Shown here: in pieces, positions 9,961 through 20,499 of the stretch
Layout: every line of letters begins with the position of its first letter
How positions within the stretch are numbered: position 1 is the stretch's first letter
Assembly (NCBI GenBank): GCA_911728455.2
Contig: OU452219.1
Span: 18,941,397 to 19,005,396, forward strand
Origin: Marthasterias glacialis
Taxonomy: Eukaryota > Echinodermata > Asteroidea > Forcipulatida > Asteriidae
DNA: 64,000 bases
Direction: 5' to 3'
Translations under genes and position numbers: made by a program
The notes under the pieces: generated by a model
Seen by the model: the letters and a program-made list of their open reading frames with translations, nothing else
The model's database searches: none
What the model was told of the DNA's origin: nothing

Positions 9961-10699
9961 GTGAGTATAGGACAATTATTTGTAAACTTTTTTGATTTCA
10001 TTGTTATGTCCATTAGCCTTTTTGAGGTACGGCGGACGCTATAGGGGTGCACTGTTTGGTTCGGGTGAATACAGACAAATTTACCCAATCCATGGGTGCC
10101 CTAGTAACGTGTCCACCATATCTCAAAGTGGCTTATTTTTTATACGGCCCTACGCTTAGTTTTTTAAAGGTGTTGCATTGTTTGGTTTTCGAACAAATTA
10201 GTTTCAATGTTTAAAGGTGTCAAGATCAGAGAAACTTAATAAACATCGTGTACAAGTTGCGTCGAAAATCGTCCATAGTTTGTACACATTGGACTCCACG
10301 GAAAATTGTGCTTGAATCCAGTGTTACGTTTTTGTTCTCTTGTGAAGTAAGACTACGGAGAACTATTCAGGATATGCAATAAACGAAACAAAATACTGTT
10401 AACTATAGTTGGGGTTTATTATGAAAAGGAAGCCCGGATTTAAATGAATTTTTCAAAAGTTTATTTTTGTGTGCATTTGTTTGTGTGTGCATTATTAATA
10501 AATAATATATGGAGTTTTATTCCTTCAAAAATCGACATACCGTTCATTAGAATGTGATTTGTGCAAAAATGATTATCTGTTCCCATAATGAAGAATAAGT
10601 TCAAAACTATTTGTTTTATGTATTCATTTTTTTTTATTTTTTTTTTTATTTATCTACTTATTTTTTATTTATCATGTTTTTTTCGTATTTCAACGATAG
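9961..10699 (+). other. Intron in the 5' UTR of LC8 paralogue 3
   Basis: The donor GTGAGTATAG follows exon 1, and the acceptor ...CAACGATAG is at 10691-10699, preceded by a T-rich stretch (10628-10690). It contains a dispersed repeat piece at 10036-10145 that recurs at 12335-12440 (GGTTCGGGTG, ACAAATTTACCCAATCCA, GTGTCCACCAT). Confidence 0.6.
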
Positions 10700-10711
10700 A
10701 TTGTTATCAAG

Positions 10712-11008
10712 ATGAACCGTTCCAGGGGGATTAGCGATGACTCGCGGAAAGAGCCCATCATCAAAAATGCCGACATGGAGAAAGAACTGCAAGATCGCGC
10801 AGTTGAAGTCGCCCAACAGGCCATTGAGAAGAACAATGTGGAGAAGGACATAGCGGCCTACATCAAGAAGGAGTTCGACAAAACTTACGGCCCGACCTGG
10901 CACTGCATCGTGGGCAGGAATTTTGGAAGCTACGTCACGCATGAAACCAAGAACTTCATATATTTTTACATTGATGGTACTGCAATTCTGCTCTACAAAT
11001 CTGGTTAA
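10712..11008 (+). CDS. DYNLL-like: Dynein light chain LC8-type, paralogue 3
   Basis: This encodes 98 residues. A short extension [14 protein letters not shown] precedes a complete LC8 domain: [45 protein letters not shown], then [18 protein letters not shown]. The role inferred from the family is a dimeric partner-binding hub in dynein and other complexes. WHC histidine and KSG serine are kept. The loop before the last strand is IDG where canonical LC8 has LGQ; paralogue 1 has IDK at the same place. With the shared DSRKE lead-in and promoter this makes paralogues 1 and 3 sister copies in opposite orientation. The start is the first ATG after the acceptor at 10699. AATAAA lies at 11158. Confidence 0.94.
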   Translation: MNRSRGISDDSRKEPIIKNADMEKELQDRAVEVAQQAIEKNNVEKDIAAYIKKEFDKTYGPTWHCIVGRNFGSYVTHETKNFIYFYIDGTAILLYKSG

Positions 11009-11157
11009 AACTCGACAGTTGGACAGAAAGTGCATCAAATTGGTGCGTGACTCTCAAAATGTAGGCGATAAAATGGTATAGGAAAATTGAAGACAATCAC
11101 AGTAAACAAATCGAAACGTCGAAGCATCGTCATCGGAAACCAACAATTATTAGGCCT

Positions 11158-11163
11158 AATAAA
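11158..11163 (+). terminator. Poly(A) signal AATAAA, LC8 paralogue 3
   Basis: The hexamer lies 150 bases after the stop codon; a second AATAAA follows at 11168. The spacing is usual for a short 3' UTR. Confidence 0.5.
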
Positions 11164-11316
11164 TAACAATAAATATACTACCTTAGAATATACAAATACA
11201 AAACAAAACAGATAATTCGATAATACTCAAGTTGTTGCTGTTTTTATTCGAGAAGGGTAAAAACTATATTACTAACAAGTGTTAAACAACAATCTTTTCC
11301 GGACTCCTGCACTTCA

Positions 11317-11464
11317 GGGGTTGATTTCACAAAGAGCTCAGATTGATCTTAAGTGCAAATCACTCTTAGTTGCTAAGCAAAGTGTGATGTCACAATACAA
11401 ATCACTATGGCAATACTGACAACTCATCTTAAGATGAATCTTAGTGCTTTGTGAAATCGACCCC
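11317..11464. mobile_element. MITE, family B, copy 1 (about 148 bp)
   Basis: The ends are GGGGTTGATTTCACAAAG and CTTTGTGAAATCGACCCC, perfect apart from one base. The inner part (GATTGATCTTAAG, GCAAAGTGTGA, ACAAATCACTATGG) recurs at 46982-47103 and, reversed, at 56594-56715. Confidence 0.85.
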
Positions 11465-11469
11465 AGACC

Positions 11470-12330
11470 TGTGCATTGTGGACCAAGGAGGACATGGCCA
11501 CTATTGCCTGCGGTCCTGGCCGTGGTGCCCCTTCAAATGTTTCCCATCACATACTTTATTTAAAGCTTTTCTAATAGAAGTAGTGTCCTTTATTGGCAAA
11601 ATGAAATTCTACACCTACACTTGGGAAAGCGTATACAACAATTTTATTTGAAAAAAATCCAAGTGATTAAATTATTGATTACATTGATAGTACCTTGTGA
11701 AATAAAAAAATAAAATGTTACAAACAATATTTATTTGTCTCTCAAAATGATGTGAACGTGGACATCTGCTTGCTGGGGGAAAACGACGTATAGTGTTGGG
11801 GAGTAGGGCCTATCAGTTTTACTTCTTGGTGATTTATGCCTAATCAGTTTTTTGTTGGAACTATCATGGTGCAGTCACCTTGCTTTTACTTCAAAATAAA
11901 TAAATAAAACCAAACAGGGGCTGGCAGTGGCGGCGCCGACTATACAAGTTACAGGGGGTGGGGGTAGTGAAGGGCAACGAAATAGTTTGGGTGGCATTGG
12001 AATATCTGATTTCCCATACATAGGCGCTAATTGTATCACTACATAACCCGCCGTAAAAACAAAACTGATTTGAAATAAACATCAACGGTAGTTGGCGAGC
12101 CGCTGTGTTTTGTACAGCAAAAAAAGTTGTTAAATAAATTTTAGAAGATGATGTAATTTGGTCAATTTGTGTACACAGCGCCACACCCACACACTCAAAT
12201 TGTGGTTGTTTTTGTGTGTGTGTGTGTGTGGGGGGGGGGTGTTTGAGCATAGAGCTCTTGAGCGTATCTCATCACATTGATACCAAAGGAATAACAAAAG
12301 GGATCTGGGCGGTTTCGACAGACATGGACA
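11470..12330. other. Intergenic DNA, no gene recognised
   Basis: A GT-rich microsatellite with a G run lies at about 12212-12240. Nothing else was identified. Confidence 0.45.
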
Positions 12331-12334
12331 CGTT

Positions 12335-12440
12335 TATGAGTGCACTGATTGGTTCGGGTGTATACCCAGACAAATTTACCCAATCCAAATGGTGTACTGT
12401 CTTGTAATGTGTCCACCATGTCTCAAAAAGGTTAATTGCT
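12335..12440. repeat. Dispersed repeat fragment shared with 10036-10145
   Basis: Both copies carry TGGTTCGGGTG, CAGACAAATTTACCCAATCC, a GTGTCCACCAT word and TCTCAAA, in the same order and orientation. It could be an unclassified MITE or an older duplication. Confidence 0.6.
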
Positions 12441-12839
12441 TTCATAGAGCAAGGAAAACTGCATAGTTAGGGCTAAACGTTCAAATACGCGCGCGAAACT
12501 GCATGCATGGTCTCCAGTGGAAAGTCAATTCTGCCCCCCACACACACACACACAACCCAAACCCCGCCACCTCGCCATTCCCCCAAACACCCTACCCCCC
12601 CCCCCCACCCCCACCCTGAGGAAATGAGTATCGATCGGGACAAGAAAATTACTGGTGGATCGGTACAGAGCTTCCTGCGGGATTGTTGATCATTATTATG
12701 CCACCGCTGCAGAACTAGAAGTTTCAGGACCCGTTTCCCCAACAGCGTTGAAATGGCAGGGGGGCCCGGGGGGCCTTCACCCGCTCGTCCAACGTGGGGA
12801 GATTGGGTCAGTGGTGGGGAATGAACCAACCGAAACAAC

Positions 12840-13096
12840 CATTGACCTAACCTCGTCGTTGGTGGCGCCTATATATGTCACACGTGTGTACCGTACACAC
12901 AGACGTGTACACCACCACCGCCCGTGTACTGACTGCTGGTGGGCTGTGTGGTCACGGCCGGGCGCCCCCTCTAGCAGTAAGCCACACACCACAACCACCA
13001 CCCAGTCCTCACCAACACACCTGGCCCCCACGACGACCACCCGGCCGCCCACCACCTCCCGGACCACACCACCACCAACTGGCCTCCTCCAAAAGG
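12840..13096 (+). promoter_or_regulatory. Possible ERG28 promoter and 5' non-coding exon
   Basis: TATATATG lies at 12870, followed by a C-rich, CpG-containing stretch and a candidate donor CCAAAAG|GTATTG at about 13096. It lies about 760 bases before the ERG28 start codon on the same strand, and an acceptor-like AACTTTGAG or GTTGAAG precedes the ATG. The proline/threonine-rich open frame across this region is probably a by-product of the base composition. All of this is inference from position and composition. Confidence 0.3.
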
Positions 13097-13164
13097 TATT
13101 GTTATTAATTAAATTATCATTCATTCATAATGTTCAAGTTCAACACAACCCCCATCCACCATGT

Positions 13165-13560
13165 CCACTGACCCAAGGAGTTCAGCGCCCCAGTTTACTG
13201 GGTCTACAGACAGTGTTACAATATGGGGATGTCACTAACACTACTTACTGTCTGTAGTGTCAGTCACCATAGAGAAAGGACCAGTGTCACTAAGCACGTG
13301 AGTGTTAGCTCCAGACTCTACCTCCATGCTCACTCACAAATAGTAGGTCTTTGACAATGGGATGGAGGTAAAGTGCATAATAATAGGCCCATCTGCCTAG
13401 GGATAGTAGTACGTAGTGATAGTACTACAATTAGTAGTAGTAATAAAAAAAGAAATTTTGACATCGGTCATACTAGTACGACAGATAATGTCAAAAATCT
13501 CAAAAAAGGAGTACAGCGCCCCAGTTACTGGGTCTAGTATTACACTATAGCATGGACTTG
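13165..13560. repeat. Dispersed repeat, family R (two pieces)
   Basis: The phrase AGGAGTTCAGCGCCCCAG, then TTACTGGGTCTA, occurs at 13177-13203 and, with one base changed, at 13507-13536. The reverse complement is found at 27175-27213 (TAGACCCAGTAACTGGG, TGCTGAACTCC). An arm with GACAGTGTTA / TAACACTACTTACTGTC makes a local hairpin at 13205-13256. Confidence 0.65.
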
Positions 13561-13854
13561 TGATGGCTATGCTATAGCTTGTTGTAATTTGTATGTAAAA
13601 ATCACAGCCCAATCATGCTGGTACCATAGCGGTGCTGTATCTGACCACCACCTTTACAAAATACAACCAGCAACTTTATTTTAGTAAATGGGCCTGGACC
13701 TTTGTGTGCATGATATTGATATAGTTTCAACTATTGAGCATGTTGAATTACTAGTTGTGTGCTATAATCAGGGAATTAACTCTGGTTCTACACTCAGGTT
13801 GTTGTGCTTTAAAAACCTTCTAATAACTTTGAGTTGGACTCCTTTGCGTTGAAG

Positions 13855-16800
13855 ATGAAGAGCCTTGTCCGTGTGTGGGTCGGCATTGTGGGTGTAACAG
13901 CCCTAGTCACCTCATTGCAGAGCTTCATTGATAGCTCCTTCCTGGCAGACAGAATTTACACTCTGGATAAAGATGCAGGTAATGACCCCACCCACCACAA
14001 ACCGAGCCTTGTTTCTCTTTCTCCATTGTTCCAACATTATTCAAATCTTTACATGTATGAAATTGTAATTTTTATTAAAGCTGCATTGATTAATCTTATT
14101 ACAGTCCCAAAATCTTTCTATACCCAATTGCCAAAGTGAAAGATTCAGAAGGACTGGGACCAGTAGGCCCAAATAACAATTGCTTATCACAGGGTCAGGC
14201 ATTCCAATCTTATTTAAGTCCAAACAATTTGGTGTGGAGTGACATAGGAGAAGAGCGTATGGGAGGATTGAGGCCGCAATGCTAGCAAAAATGTCTAGCC
14301 TTACAGACTTTTAATGTGTTATTCTTGTTATATACGCAAAGTAGAGGATTGGTAAGGATCAAGAACAAAAATAACTACTAGTTTCCAAATGAAGAGAAAA
14401 AAAAATCCCAGACAAAACATACACTGTTTTGGTGGCAAGAACTGCCTCTAGCCACCAAACAATCTCAGTAGTCTAGTTGGTAAGACATCTTCTCTAGAAT
14501 GGCAAATGTTGTGGGTTCCAATCCCACCTAAGTAAAATGCATGTGGATTTTTTTAACAGGGCTCAGGAAAGTACTGAAAATACAGTGCTTATGTATGTTA
14601 TGTATGGGTAAAACATAAATAACATACACTGTGATATTGTGTTGATTTTAGTTAATTGTGACTGCTGAATTTAATTAAAATGTTTACAGGTTGGTTGTAT
14701 GGTGTGTTTGTAGAAAACTAGAGGAATGAATGTATAATTTATTCTGCCCTGCCCCCTCCCCCACCTTCCCCGACAAAATATAACTATTAGTAATGTTCTT
14801 TCCATCTAGCGAAGCAGGATGTCTGCTTACAAGAGTTCACGATACTATTGACAATGAGTATCGTATTATAGCTGTGGCCTTTTGGTTGTCTTAGTGCTAA
14901 ATTGCGCCAGGAGTGTCGTTCTTGACAGACATGGCGCATTAAAAATGTCCATTATTATCATTATTATTATTACATAGAATTTAATGTAAAACAGTAAGCA
15001 AATGTAAACAAATTTAATAATAATTATCTTATATTTTCAAAATGTGTTAATTTTTCTTGATCACTCTTACACAGTGAATCCAGCACTTGGTAGACTGTTT
15101 GGTACGTGGACTTGTCTGGCTGGTGTAGTGAGGATTCTTTGTGCTGTGTTTATCACAAGTAAACCGTAAGTTTGATAGTGTCTTAATACAAAAGTTCATT
15201 AAAAATTAACAACAGAACACGCAAAGGCGCACTCCCTGCGGGCCTTGCATTTATGTTTTTTCCCATTGACTAGCCTACAGGGTTATAGTTAGCTGTACTT
15301 TCGATTACTACCCCACATAAATTTTTACTTGCCCATGTGATTTTTTTTTTACATTTTTGCATTTAAAATAAACAGGCTTTTACACTAAGAAGAAGGTTTG
15401 ACCAGCCTACCACACTCTTTATGTAAGCCAGGGTAGTGATTACATCGAGCCCTGCAGTGTTGTGGCATGGCTTGATAAATTGTATCAAAGACACTGAAGT
15501 CCTTTATTCAGTGGGTTTTGCAAAATGATTGTGTCTTTTGACACCCCCCCCCTGTTTTAAATTTGGAACCCCCCCCCTTTTTTATCAGCCATTTTTATGT
15601 CTACAAAGATTATCATGAATATGATCTCCCACACACACACAGGTTATACATCGCCACAGCGTATTCCTTCGTGCTAGCCTTCGCCTATTTTGCCGCCGAG
15701 TTACTGATATTCAAGACAGTAGAACTTTCAGCAGGAGTCATCTCCCCACTCATTGTGGCAGGTTTGTTATTTTTTATTTTCAAGAAACATGCCATCATCA
15801 TCATCAGGGTCCAATCTCATGGCTGTGCTTACGACAGAATTCTGCCCTTTAAACCGCGTAATTCTAAGGGCCACAAGCGCAGGTGAGATTGGGCCCTGGA
15901 TGTAAGCAGAGCCATGAGATTGGGCCCTGGATGTAAGCAGAGCCATGAGATTGGGCCCTGGCTGTAAGCAGAGCCATGAGATTGGGCCCTGGCTGTAAGC
16001 AGAGCCATGAGATTGGGCCCTGGCTGTAAGCAGAGCCATGAGATTGGGCCCTGGCTGTAAGCAGAGCCATGAGATTGGGCCCTGGCTGTAAGCAGAGCCA
16101 TGAGATTGGGCCCTGGCTGTAAGCAGAGCCATGAGATTGGGCCCTGGCTGTAAGCAGAGCCATGAGATTGGGCCCTGGCTGTAAACAGAGCCATGAGATT
16201 GGGCCCTGGCTGTAAGCAGAGCCATGAGATTGGGCCCTGGCTGTAAGCAGAGCCATGAGATTGGGCCCTGGCTGTAAGCAGAGCCATGAGATTGGGCCCT
16301 GGCTGTAAGCAGAGCCATGAGATTGGGCCCTGGCTGTAAGCAGAGCCATGAGATTGGGCCCTGGCTGTAAGCAGAGCCATGAGATTGGGCCCTGGCTGTA
16401 AGCAGAGCCATGAGATTGGGCCCTGGCTGTAAGCAGAGCCATGAGATTGGGCCCTGGCTGTAAGCAGAGACATGAGATTGGGCCCTGGCTGTAAACAGAA
16501 CCACGAGATTGGGCCCTGGCTGTAAACAGAGCCATGAGATTGGGCCCTGCGGGCTGTCTTCTTCCCTTGTTGGATGAAACCCTCCTCCAGCAATGTCCAT
16601 TTTCTTCTGTCCCTTGTCACTCTACTCCACTCTACTCCATGATTTCATTTCTCCATCTCCTTTTTTGTCGTCCTCTTCTTCTCCTGCCTGTCCTTGGTTG
16701 TCATTCAGTGAGTCTCTTGGTCCATCTGTTGTCTTGCCTTCTTGCTAAAAGCCCTGCCCATCTCCATTTCATTTCCTTCATCTTCTCTTTGATATCTTGA

Positions 16801-17803
16801 AGAAACATATCGTCGTGTCCGTGCAACAAGTTCGCAACTTGGATTTCATGGTTGTTTAACACAAGTCCACTTGTACTCAGGATTTATGAAGAAATTTAAA
16901 AGAATAACTTTAAAAGATATATCTACACTTAGTGACATATAAAATGAGTTTTATGCCTTGTTTACCATGGTAATTGTTTAAATTACCTTTTTGCACAGAC
17001 GAGTACAAGCGGTTTGAATCGGTCAAAATGTTATATTGTATTGGTAAATAATGTCCTGTGCAGTCGATCTGGAATGACGTCCTAATAGTTTAGTGCAACA
17101 GTGTCTTATGTGTAAGATACGACCTTACCACATTAACAAACTATGATGTCATTTATTGTTATTTTTTAACTACCTCTGTAGTTTTAATTACATTTTGGAT
17201 AAACTTTTACCGTTTATTCATATAAAAAATAAAGCACCTTTTGCACATTTTAACTCAATTTCACCAAAAATGTGACGTACAAACGTGTTGCATTGACGCA
17301 ACAATATATCACCAATTGGAGACTTTGGAATGCTAGGTGGCAGCAGACTTACCAGGTAATTTTCCACTGTTTGCATAGTTCAGAGCATGCGCAAATTTAC
17401 GAGAACAATGGATTTACCTGGTGAGTCTGCTGCCACCCCAATAGTCTCCCATTAAACCTGTGCAAATTTCAGCACAATGGATTCTTAAGTATAATGCAGG
17501 AGCAGTGAATCATATTAAGATACACAACTATTGTGTATGTTCTTACACTACCACTTCACACTTAAGACACTGCTGAATTTTGTACTTCTCCCTACACTTT
17601 TGCTATCAGTATTGAACCCCCTCAACTAAGTTTTTTCCTCACTCCCCGGGAACAAATCCTGCAATTTCGTTCTCAAAAAGTAACAAGAAGTTTCTCCCTT
17701 TGCTCCCCATGTACTTTTTTTCTTAGGCGGTTCAACGGCTCTGATGATGCTAGCTTACCGAGGGATAATGGACCAACAGAATCTGCAAACAAAGAAGCGT
17801 TAG
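13855..17803 (+). CDS. ERG28: ERG28 (sterol biosynthesis scaffold protein), 4 exons
   Basis: Coding exons are 13855-13978, 15075-15165, 15643-15761 and 17727-17803; all have GT-AG borders and the phases join cleanly, giving 136 residues (human ERG28 is 140). ERG28 is an ER membrane protein that tethers the sterol C-4 demethylation enzymes. Visible hallmarks are an N-terminal helix ending in TSLQSF, the segment LGRLFGTWTCLAGVVR, and a third membrane helix SFVLAFAYFAAELLIF followed by SAGVISPLIVAG. Four hydrophobic segments are expected and seen. The C-terminus is basic (QTKKR), although the usual dilysine-like end is not obvious. The start is the first ATG after a possible acceptor; an upstream in-frame TTG at 13834 is not a start. 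Intron 1 carries a tRNA-derived SINE and intron 3 a minisatellite. AATAAA is at 18050. Confidence 0.93.
14460..14650 (+). mobile_element. tRNA-derived SINE in ERG28 intron 1
   Basis: The head has an A-box-like TAGTCTAGTTGG and a B box GGTTCCAATCC at about 14515-14525. The tail shares GTACTGAAAATACAG, GGGTAAAACATAAATAA with the copy at 48630-48760. The head also resembles 46660-46745. It is too degenerate in the stems to be a functional tRNA. Confidence 0.7.
15807..15895. mobile_element. Short family A inverted-repeat element at the start of the minisatellite
   Basis: The left end GGGTCCAATCTCATGGCTG (15809-15827) is the near reverse complement of the right end phrase in the adjacent repeats, which read CCATGAGATTGGGCCC. 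The unique middle is only about 55 bases. The right end is the first of the 31-bp repeat units. Confidence 0.75.
15885..16551. repeat. 31-bp minisatellite, about 21.5 copies, in ERG28 intron 3
   Basis: The unit is GAGATTGGGCCCTGG then CTGTAAGCAGAGCCAT (31 bases). Copies differ at one or two positions: the first two have GGATG in place of GGCTG, one internal copy and two near the right end have TAAACAG, and the last ones have AGACAT or AACCAC. The unit is the terminal repeat of family A elements. Because 31 is not a multiple of three and the minus strand of the unit has no stop in any frame, long open frames exist in all three minus frames; these are not genes. Confidence 0.97.
17313..17452. 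mobile_element. MITE, family K (about 140 bp), in ERG28 intron 3
   Basis: The ends are GGTGGCAGCAGACTTACCAGG (17337, inner part of left end) and CCTGGTGAGTCTGCTGCCACC (inner part of right end), with outer GGAGACTTTGG versus CCAATAGTCTCC. A related GGGAGACTTT end is seen at 23890 and 55459. Confidence 0.75.
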
Positions 17804-18049
17804 GAGACAGTTTGTGTTTCTCTCGGCTGGTGAACTGAGAAAAGTTGGTAAAAGAAACCGAAAAGATGATTGAACTAAAATATACATTGCATGCACTCGA
17901 GCACTATGCAATTGTGTGTTGATTTTGTCTACACATCCAAGTTTTCAGTCCTTACATAAAGTTCAATGGAAAACAAATCTACTCATAAACACAAAGGAAG
18001 TTTGTCTGTTTCTCTTTTGGGAAGATATTTGCAGTTGGGTCATAATATT

Positions 18050-18055
18050 AATAAA
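18050..18055 (+). terminator. Poly(A) signal AATAAA, ERG28
   Basis: The hexamer lies about 250 bases after the ERG28 stop. Confidence 0.5.
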
Positions 18056-18077
18056 AATGTAAAACAAGCATAGTATA

Positions 18078-18226
18078 CAAATATTGACTGCTTCGAGTGC
18101 TATGGTTAAAACTACGACTCCCAAGGTGATCCCCAGAGCGTTGTTCGAGGGAAAATGGAATGCTCCGGGGATCACCGAGGGAGACTTAGTTTTAACCATG
18201 GCACGAGTAAAAGTAGTCAATATTTG
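18078..18226. mobile_element. Foldback element, family J (about 150 bp)
   Basis: The left arm CAAATATTGACTGCTT and onward (CTATGGTTAAAACTA, CAAGGTGATCCCC) pairs with the right arm (GGGGATCACC, TAGTTTTAACCATGG, GTCAATATTTG). The arms are about 60 bases and the loop about 30. It overlaps the likely 3' end of ERG28. Confidence 0.8.
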
Positions 18227-18707
18227 TTTTGTAACACCCCATACGATGCACTAACAGAGGCGCCTAGGTACCAAGAAGCTGCTGTTGCTATGGGTTTGAT
18301 ACACTGGTTGCTACGGGTATAGTACATTGGTTGCTATGGGTATAGTTTGTCGTGTTCCCGTGGGTTTCCAGTAAAACTAAGACATCTCATGTGACGTGCT
18401 CTAAACCAATCACAGGGCAGAATCTATGTATGGGTTGTTGTAATAGAGTTTACACCCACTGTGTAAAAATTGATATGAAAGCATGCAATGCTAAGTATTG
18501 GTGATTTATTTGTCAGTTGACAAATTTATTATTGAATCTTAGTAATAAGTATATTTATTTTTTTTCTCGTTTTTATACAATCTTCAAGAGATCAATGAAA
18601 CTGTTTAGTTTCACAAGGGGAGAAATTTCATATGAAAGTGTGGATCATGTATAAAGATACCATTGGTTTTGGAAAGAGGAATTCATTTCCATTCTCTAGT
18701 TTTGACT

Positions 18708-18886
18708 GGAGCTAATGCATGGACGTCATCATGCCGCCATCACTCAGAGCTAAGACGTGATAAAACAATGGGAAACGCACAGTGATGTACGCGCGGCGCA
18801 CAGGGTCGGCCAATGAGCTACCTTCTTTTGACCTCTAGGCGAGGGCGCCCTATTCAAAGGTTCGTCACTGCGCATAAGGTCTATGA
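18708..18886. mobile_element. MITE-like element, family F, copy 2
   Basis: It has the same ordered words as 2056-2228 (GACGTCATC, GCCGCCAT, GGCCAATGA, CTTTTGACCTC, GGCGAGGGCG, GCATAAGGTCTAT). Confidence 0.7.
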
Positions 18887-19109
18887 TCTTACTCCCTATA
18901 GAAAAAAAATCACAAGATTTCGTGGTAATATTTTCGAGGAAACACCCAAAACGACTGGATTTTGTGCTCATTCACGTACGTGCTTACTCCGATTTGACAA
19001 TCGAAATAAACAGTGGTGATTTGGGGGTACTTCAGTCAAATGCTATTACTTTCAGAATATTTCAATTGGAAATATTTGAGTGTAACTCAGCGATGGCCTT
19101 TAGTTTGTA

Positions 19110-19670
19110 AACCTGTAGGTTTGAAGCTTTTACTTTATAAATACAGATTTCATCTCATGGAGATTTAACCCCACCCTTACCCAAAACATAATTGTACATG
19201 AGTATAAATATTTTTTCTAATTTAATAAATTTTTATTTATTGAATGTTTCAGATGAACTGATGACATATGTGAAACAAATAGTCAGAATTTGTTATCCGT
19301 GTCTGAAAGGCAGTATACGTATTTTATTAAAATGTATTATATCCACAGAAATGTTATCGTATTTTTTAGAGTTGGACCTTGGCATGCACATTCGGGTCAT
19401 GGAAACCAAAGCTTGTGCCGCGTCTGAATTAACGTCTTCGGCTGCGGCTTGATCATCTCGTGAATATGTATTGAAGGATTGGAGGCCCATAACAACACCC
19501 TTAGCAACAGCCGCAGCCGTAGCCGCCAATTCGGACACGGCCTGAAGGCAAAATAGTCTGACCTTCTTTTTTTTAATGATAACCGGTATTTATAAACTGA
19601 TATTGGACACGGGTTACACGACAAAGATGACAGCTGGATCCCACAATCCCGCGATAGGGACACTAACAGC
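19110..19670. other. Intergenic DNA, no gene recognised
   Basis: The stretch 19380-19560 is GC-richer, with GCCGCAGCC words and a CGGACACGGCCTGAAGG phrase. It resembles a dispersed repeat but I could not find a second copy. The alanine-rich minus-strand frame here has no recognised domain. Confidence 0.4.
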
Positions 19671-19673
19671 TGG

Positions 19674-19858
19674 GAGCAAGTTCGATCAAGGTCCATAGTT
19701 AACCGCAGTTTGACTAACTCTGCTCGAATTCACGCTAGTCGTTATGATGGTTGGATTAGTCTAGTCAACTATTCGCGACCAGTGCGCCTATCGAGGTTGG
19801 TCGCATCGCTGGTTACCAATAGCCGTTTCATAAGCACAGTGCACCAGTTATCCAAAAA
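19674..19858. mobile_element. Inverted-repeat element, family L, partial copy
   Basis: It begins GAGCAAGTTCGATCAAGG and continues with words that match, in reverse, the right half of the full copy at 49034-49380: CGCTAGTC, CGAGGTTGGTCGCATCGC, GGTTACCAATAGCCG and TTTCATAAGCACAGTGCA. The other end is missing. Confidence 0.75.
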
Positions 19859-20065
19859 ATTATAACGTTTGTTACTGTACCGCAGAAGAAGAAAAATTCC
19901 CGCATTGCGTTCCATCATACAAGGCGTTGTGATGGCACTTCCAATTACTTCAACATACTATTACACAATGGAGGAAGTAAATTTCCTTCATGACTACACA
20001 AATTGTTTGTGGCTCTAGTTTTGATTATTAATCATGTGCTCAAAGTAAGGCAGGTAGGAGATGGG

Positions 20066-20335
20066 ATTGTTCCTTTGATGATGCAAGCATGAAATCTGGC
20101 ACACAGAGTATGTCACGAAACGACATTTGGCTATATGGGGACATCACAGATTTGTCAAAGAACAAAAAAACCGAGTAGGCCTCTGGCCATTTTGAAAATT
20201 TTGAAAATTGATCTTTATTCTACCTATGGTAGTGTTTTTTTTTCAAATTCAAATATGTGATGGCCCTATAGCCAATCTTTCTCATTACATACTCTGACTG
20301 TGTTCCAAATCCACGCATGTATCATCAAAGGCCTC
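20066..20335. mobile_element. Inverted-repeat element, family T (about 270 bp)
   Basis: The left end has CCTTTGATGATGCAAGCATG and GGCACACAGAGTATGT; the right end has ACATACTCTGACTGTG and CATGTATCATCAAAGG. Further pairing is CATCACAGATTT with AAATATGTGATGG. No second copy was seen in the window. Confidence 0.7.
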
Positions 20336-20499
20336 GTTATCAAAGGCACACTCCCCCCAAATATTCCCCCATCTGCCCCACTACCAAAGTTTAATGGCCG
20401 ACAGGTCAAAGGAAAACTGGATGAAGCCATGTTTAAACTAATTTGGCCGAATTCAACCTGTAGTCACCGCAGTCACAAAGGGTCTCGCCTCTACAACTG

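Noticed and set aside
12655-13257. 200-codon Thr/Pro-rich open frame on the plus strand
   Set aside because: Low-complexity CpG/C-rich DNA that also contains a dispersed repeat; the frame begins without an ATG, and no domain is visible.
15885-16551. CRISPR array
   Set aside because: The units are directly contiguous with no variable spacers, in a eukaryotic intron.
15767-16620. Long minus-strand open frames (up to 277 codons) of repeating QSHGSAYSQGP type
   Set aside because: They follow from a 31-bp tandem repeat without stops in any minus frame, inside an ERG28 intron; there is no promoter or homologue.
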